Assembly (NCBI RefSeq): GCF_045062745.1
Contig: NZ_JBJGED010000008.1
Span: 1-64,000 of the forward strand
Length of the DNA stretch: 64,000 nucleotides
Direction: 5' to 3'
DNA from: Paenibacillus_AA sp045062745
GTDB taxonomy: Bacteria; Bacillota; Bacilli; Paenibacillales; NBRC-103111
The notes beneath the pieces were generated by a model. It saw only the letters and a program-made list of their open reading frames with translations. It searched no databases and was not told where the DNA came from. The position numbers and the translations under genes are program-made. Below are positions 25,941 through 34,374 of this stretch, one piece after another (the stretch's first letter is position 1; the number at the start of each line of letters is the position of its first letter).

Positions 25941-26822
25941 TCATCCCTCCAATGATTTGGGTGCTCTGATCATAATTTTCTCTCCATCAAATTCCATGGA
26001 AGCTTTGCCGGTAATTTGGAGCGCCTCCAAGTACGCCTTCGGGATTTGCAGCCGGCCGGCGCGATCCAGCACGACGTACTCCTCGTGCGCTTCCTGCATC
26101 GACTTGCGCCGCTCCGCGTCTCCCGGATCCAGGATCAAGTTCGGATTGCGCTTGATGAACTCCGTGCTCGTCATCCCGTCGCGAATCGCGACCACACGAT
26201 CCACCTTGCTCGCCAGCGCCAGATCGTGAGTGACGATCACGATCGTCACTCCGAGCTCCCGGTTCAGCCGGCGGAAGATGTCCATGATCATGTCCGATGT
26301 CTGCGAATCCACCGAGCCGGTCGGCTCGTCTGCCAGGAGCAGGGAGGGCCGATTCGCAAGCGAGATGGCGATCGCTACGCGCTGTTGCTCCCCGCCGGAC
26401 AGCTGGTAAAGCTTGTTCTTCATCCGCTCCCCGAGCCCGACCCATTCCAGGAGCTGACGGGCATAAGCGCGGTCGATCTTGCCTCCGAGCATCATCGGCA
26501 TCTCGACATTCTCCAGCGCCGTCAGGTAGGGCAACAGGTTTCGCGCGTTGTTCTGCCAGATGAAGCCGACGGTCCGGCGCTTGTATTCAACGAGCTGGTC
26601 GTCGGTAATCTTCAGCAGATCCCACTCCCCGACCCGGACTTGCCCGGCGGACGGCCGGTCGAGCCCGCCCAGAATGTTCAGCAGCGTCGACTTGCCGCTG
26701 CCGCTGTTGCCGATGATCGCCATCATCTCGCCGGGTTCGACGTTGATGTTGAGTCCTTGCAGCGCGACGACTTCGAGGTCGTCGGTTTTATAGATTTTGA
26801 CCAACCCATCGCATAGAATCAT
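25941..26822 (-). CDS. ABC transporter ATPase with AbrB-like C-terminal tail
   Basis: A 293-residue protein. Residues 1-225 are a MacB/LolD-type ATPase: GNSGSGKSTLL (Walker A), Q-loop in FIWQN, LSGGEQQRVAIA (signature), LLLADEPTGSVD (Walker B), THD switch. After a linker the last 50 residues read YVVLDRAGRLQIPKAYLEAL, then MEFDGEKIMIRAP, the swapped-hairpin pattern of AbrB/SpoVT domains. A nucleic-acid-binding or dimerisation domain on an exporter ATPase is unusual. It starts 3 bases after the permease stop and is the fourth gene of the operon. Confidence 0.88.
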   Translation of the reverse strand: MILCDGLVKIYKTDDLEVVALQGLNINVEPGEMMAIIGNSGSGKSTLLNILGGLDRPSAGQVRVGEWDLLKITDDQLVEYKRRTVGFIWQNNARNLLPYLTALENVEMPMMLGGKIDRAYARQLLEWVGLGERMKNKLYQLSGGEQQRVAIAISLANRPSLLLADEPTGSVDSQTSDMIMDIFRRLNRELGVTIVIVTHDLALASKVDRVVAIRDGMTSTEFIKRNPNLILDPGDAERRKSMQEAHEEYVVLDRAGRLQIPKAYLEALQITGKASMEFDGEKIMIRAPKSLEG

Positions 26823-26825
26823 CCG

Positions 26826-29765
26826 TTATCGCTCCTCTCCCAGCTTCACCGCTTGATGCACCCGCAGCCTGCGAATGTGCAGGAATAACAGCGTAGCGCC
26901 GGTCAGCATCATGAAGGCGATGACGATGTACAGCTGGTACGCGTCCTTCGATTCGAACACGACTCGGAACGGCGGCACCTGCGTCTTGGCGGAGTCGGCC
27001 GTCTGCAGGAACGGCAAGAACAACAGACTCGTGAGCTTCCCGATCGCGATACCTAATGTGATCGACAGCCCGGCCGTGAAGAGCTGCTCGAGCAGCAGCA
27101 TACCGGTCAATTGCCGGCGTGACAGCCCCATCGCCCGCAGGACGCCGAATTGGACGACCCGGCTCGACAGATTGAAGAACCAGTACAGAATGTAGCCGAT
27201 TAGCGAGATAAAGACCGAGACAAGGAAACCGAGACTTAAGATCCCGAATACGCCGCCCCGGGAAGGGTGCTTGCTCCGGGTGATCAGTTCGTTACGCACA
27301 TCCTTGTAGCTGACAAGCTGAATGTTCTTCGCCTGCAGCGTCTCGATGACGGGCGCGAGCTTCGCCCCCGGCTGCATCTTCAGCCACACCTCATACGGGA
27401 TGACCGGCACCTGATCGTACAGATAGTCCAAATTCGTAATGAAGAACGGGAGCTCATCCGGGTATTGGCTGGGCCAATAAGGCAAGATGCCGACGACTAC
27501 GAACTCGAGCGCTTGCTGCTGAATCGCGATGCTGATCAAGTCCCCGGTCTTCAATTGGTACTTCTCCGCGAAGCCGGACGGTATAATGACCGCTTGCTCG
27601 TAGGCTCCAAGCAAGTTCAAGTAAGCACGCGGATTCGCGGGGAACAGATCGTCGCGGAACCAGGCGACTTCCGCGAAGTCGACGTTGTCGATGCCGACGA
27701 CCATGCCTTGGCCGGCCGAACGGGCCGACACGAGCACATTGCCCTTCGTCTGAAGCACCCGCGCGGCGTGCGCAACGCCTTCCATGCTGCGGAACAGCTC
27801 GAACGGGGGTTCGACATAGCGGACTCGGGACTCGCTCACTTGCGGGCCGCCTTGGCCTCCTTGACCTTGGCCACCCTGGCCACCTTGACCGCCCTGCCCG
27901 CTGCCTTGACCGCCTTGACCCGAGCCGCCGCCGGATCCTCCCTGACCTTGCCCCCCTTGGTCGCCTTGCCCGGAACCGGCGCCCGGATCCGATATGGTCA
28001 GCTCCGAGCTGCCTTCCCAGACGGTCTGAAGTACAACATCGGTGCCGTACTGGTACAGCGTGCGCTCGGTCGAATTCAGATCGATCGTACGCGCAGCCGA
28101 TGAATTATACACTCCGAGCCCAAGGGTTAAGATTAAGAGCAGCATGAGCGGATAATACGCCTTGGCCGACCGGGACAGCTGGGTGAGCGTCAAATAAATC
28201 GGTACCGGCAGGAACCGTTTGCCCAGCCAGTTGAACAGCCGGAGCAGCCACGGGAAAATTCTCAGAAAGAACAACCCGACGGCGAAAATCGACAGCGCCG
28301 GGACGAAAAACAAGAGCGGATGCACTTGCAGCTGATCGTTCGTCATCCCGGTTTTGGCCGACAAAATTTGATACGTCTGGAACGAATAATATCCGTATCC
28401 GGCTAGCGCGACCAGCGCCACATCGAGATACCATCGCTGCCACAGCGGTTTCCGGTCGGAACGGGCGAGCGATTGCTTGTAGCTGACGATCGACGCCTTG
28501 GCCGACCGGACAGCCGGGATGACGCTGGCGAGAATGGCCAGCACCACCGCTCCCGTTCCGTATAGCAGCGCTTCGCGGGACACCCCGACCGGCACCGCCT
28601 TGCGGTCCACGAACATGAGGAAGCCGTTCGACGACCCAATGCTCTTCGCCATCAGCCAGCCGAGCATCGGCCCGACGACGAGGGCAATCGCGCCTAGCAG
28701 GACACCCTCGAGCAAGTACACGCCGATGATCTGGCGCGTGCTGCCGCCCCGGCTGCGCAGCACCGCGATATCGCTTCGCTGCCGTTCAAGCGCCTGGCGC
28801 GCGTTCATGACGATGTAGTAGAACACCATCGCCAGCATTGGTGCAGCGAGCGTGAACAGCAGCATCTGCAGCTGCAGGCTCAGCGTCTTGAACTCGTTCA
28901 ACATTTCCTTGAAGGAGATGTCGACCCTCGTGTCCTTGAGCTTCTGGAACAAAATGATGTCCATGCGTTCCAACGTTCGGGACAACAGGCCTAGCTGACT
29001 CGTCTTGATTTCGCTCAAATCGAATGCATAATACCAGTTGGCCAGATTAAGCGGAATTTTTTTCTGCTCCAACAGTTCCTTCCGCATCACGTCCTCGTGA
29101 ATGAGAAGCGTACTCGACAGTCCGTCGAAGCCCTGGAACCAATAAGGGTCGTTCTCCTGCTTCGGCGTGAAGCTGCCTACGATGCGAATTTTGAGCGGAG
29201 CGATGCCGAGACCGCCCGCGATCGGGTAATTGAACTCGTCGCCGACCCGGAAATCGTTCACGTTCATCGCTTCTTCGAAGACGACCGCTTCGATGACGCC
29301 GCTCTTGCTGGCCGCTCCGAACATCTGGCCGCGCGTCACGTCGATATGCTCACTCAGGTCGGACCAGGAGCTGAGCGACATTTGCCGCCGCTTGCTCGGA
29401 TCGACCTTGGCTGGATCGACCGGCGTCACTTGCGCGCTCCGAATGGACAGCGCCCTCGCGTATGCGAGCTGACTGAACCCGATTTGCTTCGGAATGTCTT
29501 GCTGGATGTAGCTGTCCACGTCTTGAAAGGCGGCAAGATCCGCCCTGTCGTTGCCTACCGCCTGGAACCGGATCAAGGTGGAGCCGGGCGGCATGCCGTC
29601 GCTTTTATCCTGCAGCGATTTGGCTACGACCCGCTTAAGCGCGCCATCCGCGTACATCGGGATGCTCGTCGTGAATGCTACCGCCATGATCAGCCCTACG
29701 AGCGAGCTTAACGTTAACCAGCGGGTATTCCACATTTTCCGGTATAGAAAGCGCAGCATTGGCAT
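26826..29765 (-). CDS. FtsX-like ABC permease with Gly/Gln-rich linker
   Basis: A 979-residue membrane protein of the large FtsX/MacB-duplication type. One helix near 17-37 is followed by a large extracellular domain to about 295, a first FtsX core of helices (about 297-425) with the RQRSDIAVLRSRGGS coupling motif, extra helices (about 447-560), a second outside domain (about 570-850) and a second FtsX core ending near 970 with GVLRAMGLSRRQL. Residues about 594-641 are almost only Gly and Gln. Such permeases work by mechanotransmission rather than import. It is third of five tightly spaced genes. Confidence 0.88.
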   Translation of the reverse strand: MPMLRFLYRKMWNTRWLTLSSLVGLIMAVAFTTSIPMYADGALKRVVAKSLQDKSDGMPPGSTLIRFQAVGNDRADLAAFQDVDSYIQQDIPKQIGFSQLAYARALSIRSAQVTPVDPAKVDPSKRRQMSLSSWSDLSEHIDVTRGQMFGAASKSGVIEAVVFEEAMNVNDFRVGDEFNYPIAGGLGIAPLKIRIVGSFTPKQENDPYWFQGFDGLSSTLLIHEDVMRKELLEQKKIPLNLANWYYAFDLSEIKTSQLGLLSRTLERMDIILFQKLKDTRVDISFKEMLNEFKTLSLQLQMLLFTLAAPMLAMVFYYIVMNARQALERQRSDIAVLRSRGGSTRQIIGVYLLEGVLLGAIALVVGPMLGWLMAKSIGSSNGFLMFVDRKAVPVGVSREALLYGTGAVVLAILASVIPAVRSAKASIVSYKQSLARSDRKPLWQRWYLDVALVALAGYGYYSFQTYQILSAKTGMTNDQLQVHPLLFFVPALSIFAVGLFFLRIFPWLLRLFNWLGKRFLPVPIYLTLTQLSRSAKAYYPLMLLLILTLGLGVYNSSAARTIDLNSTERTLYQYGTDVVLQTVWEGSSELTISDPGAGSGQGDQGGQGQGGSGGGSGQGGQGSGQGGQGGQGGQGQGGQGGPQVSESRVRYVEPPFELFRSMEGVAHAARVLQTKGNVLVSARSAGQGMVVGIDNVDFAEVAWFRDDLFPANPRAYLNLLGAYEQAVIIPSGFAEKYQLKTGDLISIAIQQQALEFVVVGILPYWPSQYPDELPFFITNLDYLYDQVPVIPYEVWLKMQPGAKLAPVIETLQAKNIQLVSYKDVRNELITRSKHPSRGGVFGILSLGFLVSVFISLIGYILYWFFNLSSRVVQFGVLRAMGLSRRQLTGMLLLEQLFTAGLSITLGIAIGKLTSLLFLPFLQTADSAKTQVPPFRVVFESKDAYQLYIVIAFMMLTGATLLFLHIRRLRVHQAVKLGEER
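27843..27985 (-). repeat. Low-complexity Gly/Gln-coding repeat
   Basis: About 140 bases of imperfect 9-base units (GGNCAAGGN variants on the minus strand) encode a run of GQGG-like residues inside the permease's second extracellular domain. It keeps the frame, so it is read as a flexible linker. Confidence 0.75.
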
Positions 29766-29768
29766 CGT

Positions 29769-30878
29769 CTATTTCCCCACCACTTTTTGCCCGGCGGACA
29801 GCCCTTTTACGATTTCCACATCGGTGGCCGTCTGCTGCCCGATCTCGACGTCGACTTCCTTCTTGTTGCCCTGCTCGTCGACGACCTGCACGTAATAACG
29901 CCCGGAGTATGTACGAAGTGCGGCGGTAGGAATGGTGATGGCATTCGGCTTGCGCTGGGTGACGACCGAGATGCTGAGCGGCGTGCCGCGCTGCAAGCCT
30001 TTCGGGAATGCGTCGAGCTCGACCAGCAAATAGTTGTCGATCGTGTCCGGCGGCCTCTGCTGCCCGTTGCCTCCGATTCCGCCCTGACCGCCGCCTTGTT
30101 GCGACTGCGTCTGCGGGTTCGGCAGCTGCTTCACCTTGCCCTTATGCTGGCCGGCCGCGTTAATATCGACGGTCACTTCCATGCCGACCGCGATCTTCTT
30201 CAGATCGTCAGCCGTCGGCTGCGCCGCCACCACCAGTTGGGTCAAGTCGGAGACGACCGCAACTTCGTTGTACGCGGTGACGCTGTCTCCCTTCTTGATG
30301 TACACCCCGACCGCGACACCGTCGAACGGAGCCTTCAGCTTCGCCTTGCCGATCGACTCCTCCAGCTTCACGACCTCCTCGCGTTTCAGCTCGAACTCGA
30401 TCTTGGCCTGTTCGATCTGCTCGGGCGTTTTGTCATCGCTCTGGCGCAGCAGCTCTATCATCTTCAGCTCGTCGCTGCGCGATTGCAGCTTTTTCTGGCG
30501 CAGCGAGCTCTCCAGGTCGCTGACGTCCAGCTCGGCGATGACTTGGCCGGCTTTGACCGGCTCGCCTGATTTGACATACACTTCTTTGACCCGTTTGCCC
30601 GTCTCGGTGAAATAGAGCGATTCTTCCTTCGTGGCCATCAGCCGCCCGCTTGCCCGCACCCTCGTCTCGAGGGTCTCGGTCTTCGCCGTATATTCCGGCT
30701 TCTTGGACAGCTTCGGCGGATTGATCGTCGGGATCGCTTCCTCTTCGCCTTCCTTGGGCAGCAGGGAGCATCCGGTGGTGAACAGCAGGCTAAGACTTAG
30801 AATAAGTACCGCACCGCGCTTCACGGTGCGCTGTTTGTTATGTAGTGACGAATTTGCCATCCGCCATTTGATAGACAT
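29769..30878 (-). CDS. HlyD/MacA-like adaptor lipoprotein
   Basis: A 369-residue membrane-fusion-type adaptor. The signal ends in a lipobox (LLFTTGCSLL), then the barrel/lipoyl part (YTAKTETLETRVRASGRL, YVKSGEPVKAGQVIAELD), a coiled-coil hairpin (about 120-165), the second lipoyl half (IGKAKLKAPFDGVAVGV) and a C-terminal beta domain. A Gly/Gln-rich stretch (QSQQGGGQGG) occurs near residue 260. ATG 30878 has GGAGGT eight bases upstream, inside the preceding ATPase gene, so the genes overlap by 41 bases. It should link the FtsX permease to something outside the membrane. Confidence 0.87.
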   Translation of the reverse strand: MSIKWRMANSSLHNKQRTVKRGAVLILSLSLLFTTGCSLLPKEGEEEAIPTINPPKLSKKPEYTAKTETLETRVRASGRLMATKEESLYFTETGKRVKEVYVKSGEPVKAGQVIAELDVSDLESSLRQKKLQSRSDELKMIELLRQSDDKTPEQIEQAKIEFELKREEVVKLEESIGKAKLKAPFDGVAVGVYIKKGDSVTAYNEVAVVSDLTQLVVAAQPTADDLKKIAVGMEVTVDINAAGQHKGKVKQLPNPQTQSQQGGGQGGIGGNGQQRPPDTIDNYLLVELDAFPKGLQRGTPLSISVVTQRKPNAITIPTAALRTYSGRYYVQVVDEQGNKKEVDVEIGQQTATDVEIVKGLSAGQKVVGK

Positions 30879-31692
30879 GGTCGGCTACCTCCAGAATCGT
30901 AGGATCGTGCGTGGTCATGCAGATCGTCACATGCTCCGTCTCGATGATGTCGCGGAACACCGTCATGATCTGCGCGCCCATCTGCGAATCGAGCTCCGCG
31001 GTCGGCTCGTCCGCCAGCAGCAGGGTGGGTCGGTGAGCGATTGCCTTCGCGATGGCAACTCGCTGCTGCTCCCCGCCGGACAGCTCGAACGGCCGATGAT
31101 GCATCCGCTTGCTGAGCCCGACGAGCTCCAGGCAATGCTGGACGCGGCCTTTCCACTGCGAGCGCGGCGTCCCAGCCATCCGCAGCGCCAGCTCCACATT
31201 CTCCCAGGCGGAGAGTAGCGGCATAAGCGCGAACGATTGGAAGATGAATCCGAATTGCTTGCGCCGCACCTCCGTCCGTTGATCGTCGCTCCACTGATGG
31301 AACGGACACCCCTGAAAATAAATTTCTCCTTTGTTCGGCTGATCCAGGCCCCCGATCAAATTCAGGAGCGTGGTCTTGCCGGAGCCCGACCTTCCGCGCA
31401 GCATAATGAGCCGCTTTGGCTGGAGCTCCATCTCAATCCCTTTCAAAACGTGAAGCGTGCGGCTCCCGGTGTGAAACGAGCGCTCCACCCCTCGCACGAC
31501 CACGATTGGCTCCGCCGGCGGTGCCGGAATGTCGATGTTCTCTCTCGGCTCGATCTCCCATCCTTGCTCCGCAGGCGCTTCACCTGGACTCATGCTGTCT
31601 GCCTTGGCTGATTCCGCATCGGTCCCGCCGGTAGATCCGGAGGCGTCGATTCCCGCTGCGTCCGGCTTTCCATGTCGCTTCAGCCACCCCAT
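30838..31692 (-). CDS. ABC transporter ATPase, MacB/LolD type
   Basis: A 284-residue ATPase: RGRSGSGKTTLLN (Walker A, near 97), FIFQSF (Q-loop), LSGGEQQRVAIAKA (signature), LLLADEPTAELD (Walker B) and TTHD (switch His). The first 55 residues are an acidic, proline-rich extension that looks disordered. It is the first gene of the five-gene operon, with AGGAG nine bases before ATG 31692 and a long leader behind an 11-bp-repeat promoter. Having two different ATPase genes for one permease suggests a heterodimeric motor or separate roles. Confidence 0.9.
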   Translation of the reverse strand: MGWLKRHGKPDAAGIDASGSTGGTDAESAKADSMSPGEAPAEQGWEIEPRENIDIPAPPAEPIVVVRGVERSFHTGSRTLHVLKGIEMELQPKRLIMLRGRSGSGKTTLLNLIGGLDQPNKGEIYFQGCPFHQWSDDQRTEVRRKQFGFIFQSFALMPLLSAWENVELALRMAGTPRSQWKGRVQHCLELVGLSKRMHHRPFELSGGEQQRVAIAKAIAHRPTLLLADEPTAELDSQMGAQIMTVFRDIIETEHVTICMTTHDPTILEVADHVYQMADGKFVTT

Positions 31693-31854
31693 CGATCTGC
31701 GCTCCTCTCAGAGTTTCTATAATTATACAAATTATAGACGATATTGGTTTCGAAAAAGTTACAATTTGTTTTACAAAATTTACTGCTTGCGCGAAACAAA
31801 TTATACGGAATGGATCTGCTAGAATCTTGAACGTCTCGGTTCAGAGCTTTTTTA

Positions 31855-31911
31855 ATAATAGACTGAAAACGTTAAGGGGGATGTAAGGGTTTCTAAAGAT
31901 TTCCTTAAGTG
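31855..31911 (-). promoter_or_regulatory. PhoP/OmpR-type direct repeats with -10, ABC operon
   Basis: On the minus strand four hexamer-like units (TTAAGG, TTTAGA, TTACAT, TTAACG) recur every 11 bases between 31911 and 31870. A TATTAT box at 31855-31860 follows after nine bases. The layout, repeats covering the -35 position, is that of PhoP-activated promoters. The leader to ATG 31692 would be about 155 bases. Further TATAAT-like hexamers lie at 31722 and 31731. Confidence 0.5.
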
Positions 31912-31940
31912 TGAGTGACTATCAATTTCTCAAGACAACA

Positions 31941-31966
31941 AAAAAAAGGACCCTCGAAGGGTCCTC
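31941..31966 (-). terminator. Terminator of the phosphodiester glycosidase gene
   Basis: AGGACCCT and AGGGTCCT pair around TCG with TTTTTTTG behind, on the minus strand, 12 bases after the stop codon. Confidence 0.85.
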
Positions 31967-31977
31967 AGAGTGCTGGA

Positions 31978-33072
31978 TCAGAACGGTTTGTCGGAAGAAT
32001 CGAAATGCTTCATATCGATGCCTTCCCAGATGTTGCCGGACTTGTACTTCTCGGGATGCTCGAACACGAGGAACGAGGTCGGCAAGTAGCGCATCCCATA
32101 GCTGCTGGACGGGCGATTGACCACTTCATCGTCCTTCACCAGCACCGACGAAGAGCCGCCGTCCAAGTTGGCCGCCGTTACGGCCCCGCGCTCGAGCAGG
32201 ATTTGCTGCACGTCGTATAATGTCGCCCCAACGGAATAACCAGGTTGCCGTCCGTCGATAACGACGAACATAATCGTCCCGTCTTCCTTTTGAGCCATGC
32301 ACGTACGTGGCGCGATGCCCCAGCCGTCGGCCTGATTTTTGATCAGCCCTTGCCCGTTCACAATGAATTTGGGCTGGAACGTTACCGCATCGTTTACTCC
32401 CATCTCGAGCAATTGTGAAGGCTTGTAGCGTCCGGCGACCATCAGACCGTCGCGATCGATGCCAACCACGTTGACCGGGTCGTTCATCCCTACGTCGGAG
32501 TAGAGCAGCTTGCCGCCCGACATGACGATGCCGCCAGGCTTGAAGCCATTGCCGTCCCAGTTCGGGTCGTCGAAGGCGCCGCCGTTCACGCCGGCGATCG
32601 CCCCGGTCCGCTTCACCATGCTCAAAATTTGCTCTCCTTGTCCGACGATCGACGTCGTCACTACCCGAATCATTTTAGGATCGTGGACGTACAAGATATG
32701 ACCTTTGTAGCCTTTCCCTTCAATTGCTTCGACTTCTACGTTTTTAGCGGCCTTGCTGGGCAAATTAATGTTGAAATCGTCCTCGACTTGGCCCATTTCG
32801 TCGAATCGGTTCAAATATTCCTGCACGCGCTTGTCCAGCTCGTCTTTGCCGATCAAATATTTGGCCCATTCCCGGTGCTGCGTCGTAATGATGGTGTCAG
32901 CCATCAAATAGCGCAGCGATGTGCCGGAGGCCGTGAGATAAAACCAGGCGGCAAAGGCCGCTATCGCAATCATGAGGAAGACCGCTGGATACAGCACCCA
33001 TCGAAATCGACGGGGTCGGCGAGGCGGCAGCGACCTCTTCTCCATGAGCGGCATTCCTTGAATTTGTTCCAT
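31978..33072 (-). CDS. Membrane-anchored phosphodiester glycosidase (NAGPA family)
   Basis: A 364-residue protein with a basic N-terminus, one membrane anchor (about 26-47) and an outside catalytic domain of the NAGPA/DUF2233 family: GVNGGAFDD, PGGIVMSGGKLLY, WGIAPRTCMAQ, FVVIDGRQPGYS and ANLDGGSSSVLV. Relatives cleave alpha-phosphodiester-linked GlcNAc; in Gram-positives teichoic-acid-like polymers are plausible targets, which is inference. Monocistronic: own promoter with 11-bp repeats and own terminator. ATG 33072 follows AAGGGGGATC; another ATG lies at residue 7. Confidence 0.87.
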   Translation of the reverse strand: MEQIQGMPLMEKRSLPPRRPRRFRWVLYPAVFLMIAIAAFAAWFYLTASGTSLRYLMADTIITTQHREWAKYLIGKDELDKRVQEYLNRFDEMGQVEDDFNINLPSKAAKNVEVEAIEGKGYKGHILYVHDPKMIRVVTTSIVGQGEQILSMVKRTGAIAGVNGGAFDDPNWDGNGFKPGGIVMSGGKLLYSDVGMNDPVNVVGIDRDGLMVAGRYKPSQLLEMGVNDAVTFQPKFIVNGQGLIKNQADGWGIAPRTCMAQKEDGTIMFVVIDGRQPGYSVGATLYDVQQILLERGAVTAANLDGGSSSVLVKDDEVVNRPSSSYGMRYLPTSFLVFEHPEKYKSGNIWEGIDMKHFDSSDKPF

Positions 33073-33146
33073 TGGTGTCGTTGATCCCCCTTACTTACTA
33101 GTTGGATTTCATGCAGATCGGAAGATGCACGGATTCAACTAACGAG

Positions 33147-33177
33147 TGTATAGCAAAAACGTTAAGAAAACCTTAAA
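33147..33177 (-). promoter_or_regulatory. PhoP-like direct repeat with -10, glycosidase gene
   Basis: On the minus strand TTAAGG (33171-33176) and TTAACG (33160-33165) are exactly 11 bases apart and TATACA (33147-33152) follows after seven bases. It matches the arrangement at 31855-31911, including the final TTAACG unit. Confidence 0.5.
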
Positions 33178-33308
33178 TTTGGGCACATCTTGTTGGATTG
33201 GTGGAAAGTAACAGCAACTAGAAAAGCCCGTAAATCCCTAGTCAATTACTCAGAATTGTAGTAAGATAAGGGAAATGAACGCATTTTGCGCGGAAAGGGG
33301 CGGTTAGG

Positions 33309-33482
33309 ATGAAGGGGAAAATAGTGTGGCTGTTCGGCATTGTTGTGGCCATAGCTATCGTCGCCTCGGCTATCAGTGATCGGATAGGCAGCCGGGCGGA
33401 AGCCGAATACAAGCCGGTTCCGCTTATGAAGTTCGACGGCTCGACGGTCACTTACTATGACAATGTAGCGGTGTGCCACTAA
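33309..33482 (+). CDS. Small membrane-anchored protein, 57 aa
   Basis: ATG 33309 with a GGGGCGG tract about eight bases upstream; TAA at 33480. Residues 4-22 are a clean hydrophobic helix (VWLFGIVVAIAIVASAI), followed by a charged outer segment and a C-terminus GSTVTYYDNVAVCH. It could be a single-pass membrane peptide or an uncleaved exported one. No family recognised. Its promoter would be divergent from the glycosidase gene. Confidence 0.5.
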   Translation: MKGKIVWLFGIVVAIAIVASAISDRIGSRAEAEYKPVPLMKFDGSTVTYYDNVAVCH

Positions 33483-33587
33483 TCGCAGACTCCCATCCTG
33501 GTTTGAGCGCGCGCATCTCCGGACATACTGGTATCCATAAGGATTCCAGGACGGAGGCCACGCTCTGTGGAAGAGGAGAATCGATTT

Positions 33588-33674
33588 ATGGCAGGCTTAA
33601 TAAACGGCATCGTATTGGCGATTCCTTTGTGGGGGATCATTCTCTCGGTCGTCGCACTAGTGTTGGAGCATTAA
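33588..33674 (+). CDS. 28-aa hydrophobic membrane peptide
   Basis: ATG 33588 has AGGAG nine bases upstream and the frame ends at TAA 33672, just before a strong terminator. The product is one membrane helix (NGIVLAIPLWGIILSVVALV) with a short acidic C-terminus. Good ribosome site, length and a matched terminator support a real microprotein. Function unknown. Confidence 0.5.
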   Translation: MAGLINGIVLAIPLWGIILSVVALVLEH

Positions 33675-33675
33675 T

Positions 33676-33712
33676 AAAAAATCCTGTTCCGGGTTACGGA
33701 ACAGGATTTTTT
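33676..33712. terminator. Bidirectional terminator, pyrE / small membrane ORF
   Basis: AAAAAATCCTGTTCC and GGAACAGGATTTTTT give a 15-bp stem with a 7-base loop and T runs on both strands, serving pyrE from the right and the 28-aa ORF from the left. Confidence 0.85.
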
Positions 33713-33716
33713 GTCC

Positions 33717-34367
33717 TTATCGGCCGAACGATTCCGGGCTCGTGCGCCACGACTGCAGCAGGGCGACGTCCTCCTGCTGGATCCGGCCGAGCTTCACGGC
33801 CACGTCGATCATGGCGGTGTAGTTCGACAAGGAATGGTAGTCGAAGCCGGCTTGCATGAAGTTCGCCACCGCCGACTCGAACTGGTAGCTGAATATCGCG
33901 ATGATGCCGAGCACTTCCGCTCCGGCGTCGCGAACCGCGTTCGCCGCCTTGATCGAGCTGCCGCCCGTCGAGAACAAGTCTTCGATCATGACGACCTTTT
34001 GTCCCGGCTTGATCGCGCCTTCGATTACGTTTTCCTTGCCGTGGCCTTTGGCCTTGTCCCGCACGTAGATCATCGGCAGATTCAGCTTCTGAGCGACGAA
34101 GGCGCCGTGCGGAATGCCGCCTGTGGCGATCCCGGCTACGACTTCCGCCTCCGGGTACAAATCGCGGATCTTCTCGGAAAATCCGAGTGCGATCAAGTCC
34201 CGAACGTGCGGGTACGAGATGGTAAGCCGGTTGTCGCAGTAAATCGGCGACTTAAGACCGGACGTCCACGTGAACGGATCCTTCGGCCTCAGGGCGACGG
34301 CTCCAATCTCGAGCAGCTGCTCGGCAATTTGTTCGTCTAAGTATCGAATCGACATACGGATACACAC
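33717..34367 (-). CDS. pyrE: Orotate phosphoribosyltransferase
   Basis: A 216-residue enzyme that joins orotate to PRPP to give OMP, step five of UMP synthesis. LRPKDPFTWTSGLKSPIYCD is the orotate-side motif; KVVMIEDLFSTGGSS is the PRPP-binding loop; the flexible loop has KAKGHGKENVIEG. Last gene of the pyr operon, directly before a strong terminator and 7 bases after pyrF. ATG at 34367 (MCIRMSIRYLDE); a second ATG four codons in is equally credible. Confidence 0.96.
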   Translation of the reverse strand: MCIRMSIRYLDEQIAEQLLEIGAVALRPKDPFTWTSGLKSPIYCDNRLTISYPHVRDLIALGFSEKIRDLYPEAEVVAGIATGGIPHGAFVAQKLNLPMIYVRDKAKGHGKENVIEGAIKPGQKVVMIEDLFSTGGSSIKAANAVRDAGAEVLGIIAIFSYQFESAVANFMQAGFDYHSLSNYTAMIDVAVKLGRIQQEDVALLQSWRTSPESFGR

Positions 34368-34374
34368 TCCTCTT

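Noticed and set aside
27843..27985. A CRISPR array or minisatellite
   Set aside because: The 9-base units are in frame with the permease gene and encode Gly/Gln; there are no spacers.
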